A stretch of DNA of 64,000 nucleotides, from the NCBI RefSeq assembly GCF_004761875.1, contig NZ_SJEY01000010.1, forward strand, positions 80,760 to 144,759. Reading direction: 5' to 3'. The DNA comes from Roseovarius aestuariivivens (lineage in GTDB: Bacteria > Pseudomonadota > Alphaproteobacteria > Rhodobacterales > Rhodobacteraceae). Under the pieces are notes generated by a model. The model was not told the DNA's origin. It made no database searches and saw only the letters and a program-made list of their open reading frames with translations. This document shows positions 63,918 through 64,000 of this stretch, in pieces (position 1 is the stretch's first letter; the number at the start of each line of letters is the position of its first letter). Both the position numbers and the translations under genes were made by a program.

Positions 63918-64000
63918 TTACCCGATTGCTTTGAGGACGGCTTCTCCGAGGCCTGCGGGGCTTTCGGCGACTGTGATGCCTGCGGATTTCATGGCTTCGA
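63918..64000 (-). CDS. sucD: Succinyl-CoA synthetase alpha subunit, C-terminal end (truncated by window)
   Basis: The minus-strand frame from base 64000 ends in TAA (63920-63918) and reads EAMKSAGITVAESPAGLGEA followed by a short VLKAIG end, the characteristic SucD C-terminus. The rest of the gene and sucC should lie beyond the window. The subunit carries the phosphohistidine and CoA site in its missing N-terminal part. Confidence 0.85.
   Translation of the reverse strand, partial: EAMKSAGITVAESPAGLGEAVLKAIG

Overview
The window is a GC-rich bacterial chromosome segment whose gene content and order point to an alphaproteobacterium of the Rhodobacterales (Roseobacter/Rhodobacter group). The pointers are an aapJQMP general amino-acid transporter, a yidC-MOSC-engB-argB string, ftsEX followed by plsC, an argH-lipoprotein-DUF2834-lysA-TIGR02302 string, an ATP12-type F1 chaperone, and a sucA-odhB-lpdA cluster in which OdhB has two lipoyl domains. 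Taxonomy is inferred from these families, not from a marker search. Most of the window is dense core metabolism with many 4-base stop/start overlaps. I saw no tRNA, rRNA, insertion sequence, prophage or CRISPR array.

Layout. 0-3 kb: the end of a LacI-type regulator, a 3-hydroxyisobutyrate-dehydrogenase-family reductase and an RTX-repeat protein. 3-9 kb: rpsO, a GNAT gene and pnp (RNA metabolism), then an orphan promoter/terminator pair that looks like a small RNA gene, then an AsnC/Lrp regulator divergent from alanine dehydrogenase, and mscL. 9-18 kb: hydantoinase/oxoprolinase subunits A and B, a family 2 glycosyltransferase, glmM, a creatinase-like M24 protein and an M20 amidohydrolase. 18-23 kb: a small basic protein, a glycerate kinase, and a translationally coupled crcB-rluC-HAD-ATP12 operon. 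23-27.5 kb: aapJ-aapQ-aapM-aapP, with a strong hairpin after aapJ. 27.6-34 kb (minus strand): an HDAC-family deacetylase, SixA, a ferredoxin-like protein, argB, engB, a MOSC protein and yidC. 34-37.6 kb: an EAL protein with a dead GGDEF domain, ttcA and a GNAT protein. 37.7-44.6 kb: a TlpA-like thioredoxin divergent from argH, then a tiny lipoprotein, DUF2834, lysA, a TIGR02302 membrane protein and a small conserved protein. 44.6-48.7 kb: a zinc-ribbon membrane protein, ftsE, ftsX, plsC and a PPOX-family flavoprotein. 48.7-56.1 kb: a sparser accessory islet with two envelope proteins, two tandem paralogous secreted-type alpha/beta hydrolases (the first frameshifted), about 1 kb of non-coding DNA and a sulfide:quinone-reductase-like flavoprotein. 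56.3-64 kb (minus strand): lpdA, a MAPEG protein, a uracil-DNA-glycosylase-like protein, odhB, sucA, a DUF805 protein and the end of sucD, which make up the 2-oxoglutarate dehydrogenase and succinyl-CoA synthetase cluster.

I found no obvious large novel defence or biosynthetic system. The items most worth testing are the candidate small RNA at about 6733-6815, the paired TTTGTACAAA palindromes upstream of lpdA, the perfect AT-rich palindrome in front of the 67-residue protein at 44406, the frameshifted/intact hydrolase pair, and the M24 protein that has lost its metal ligands.
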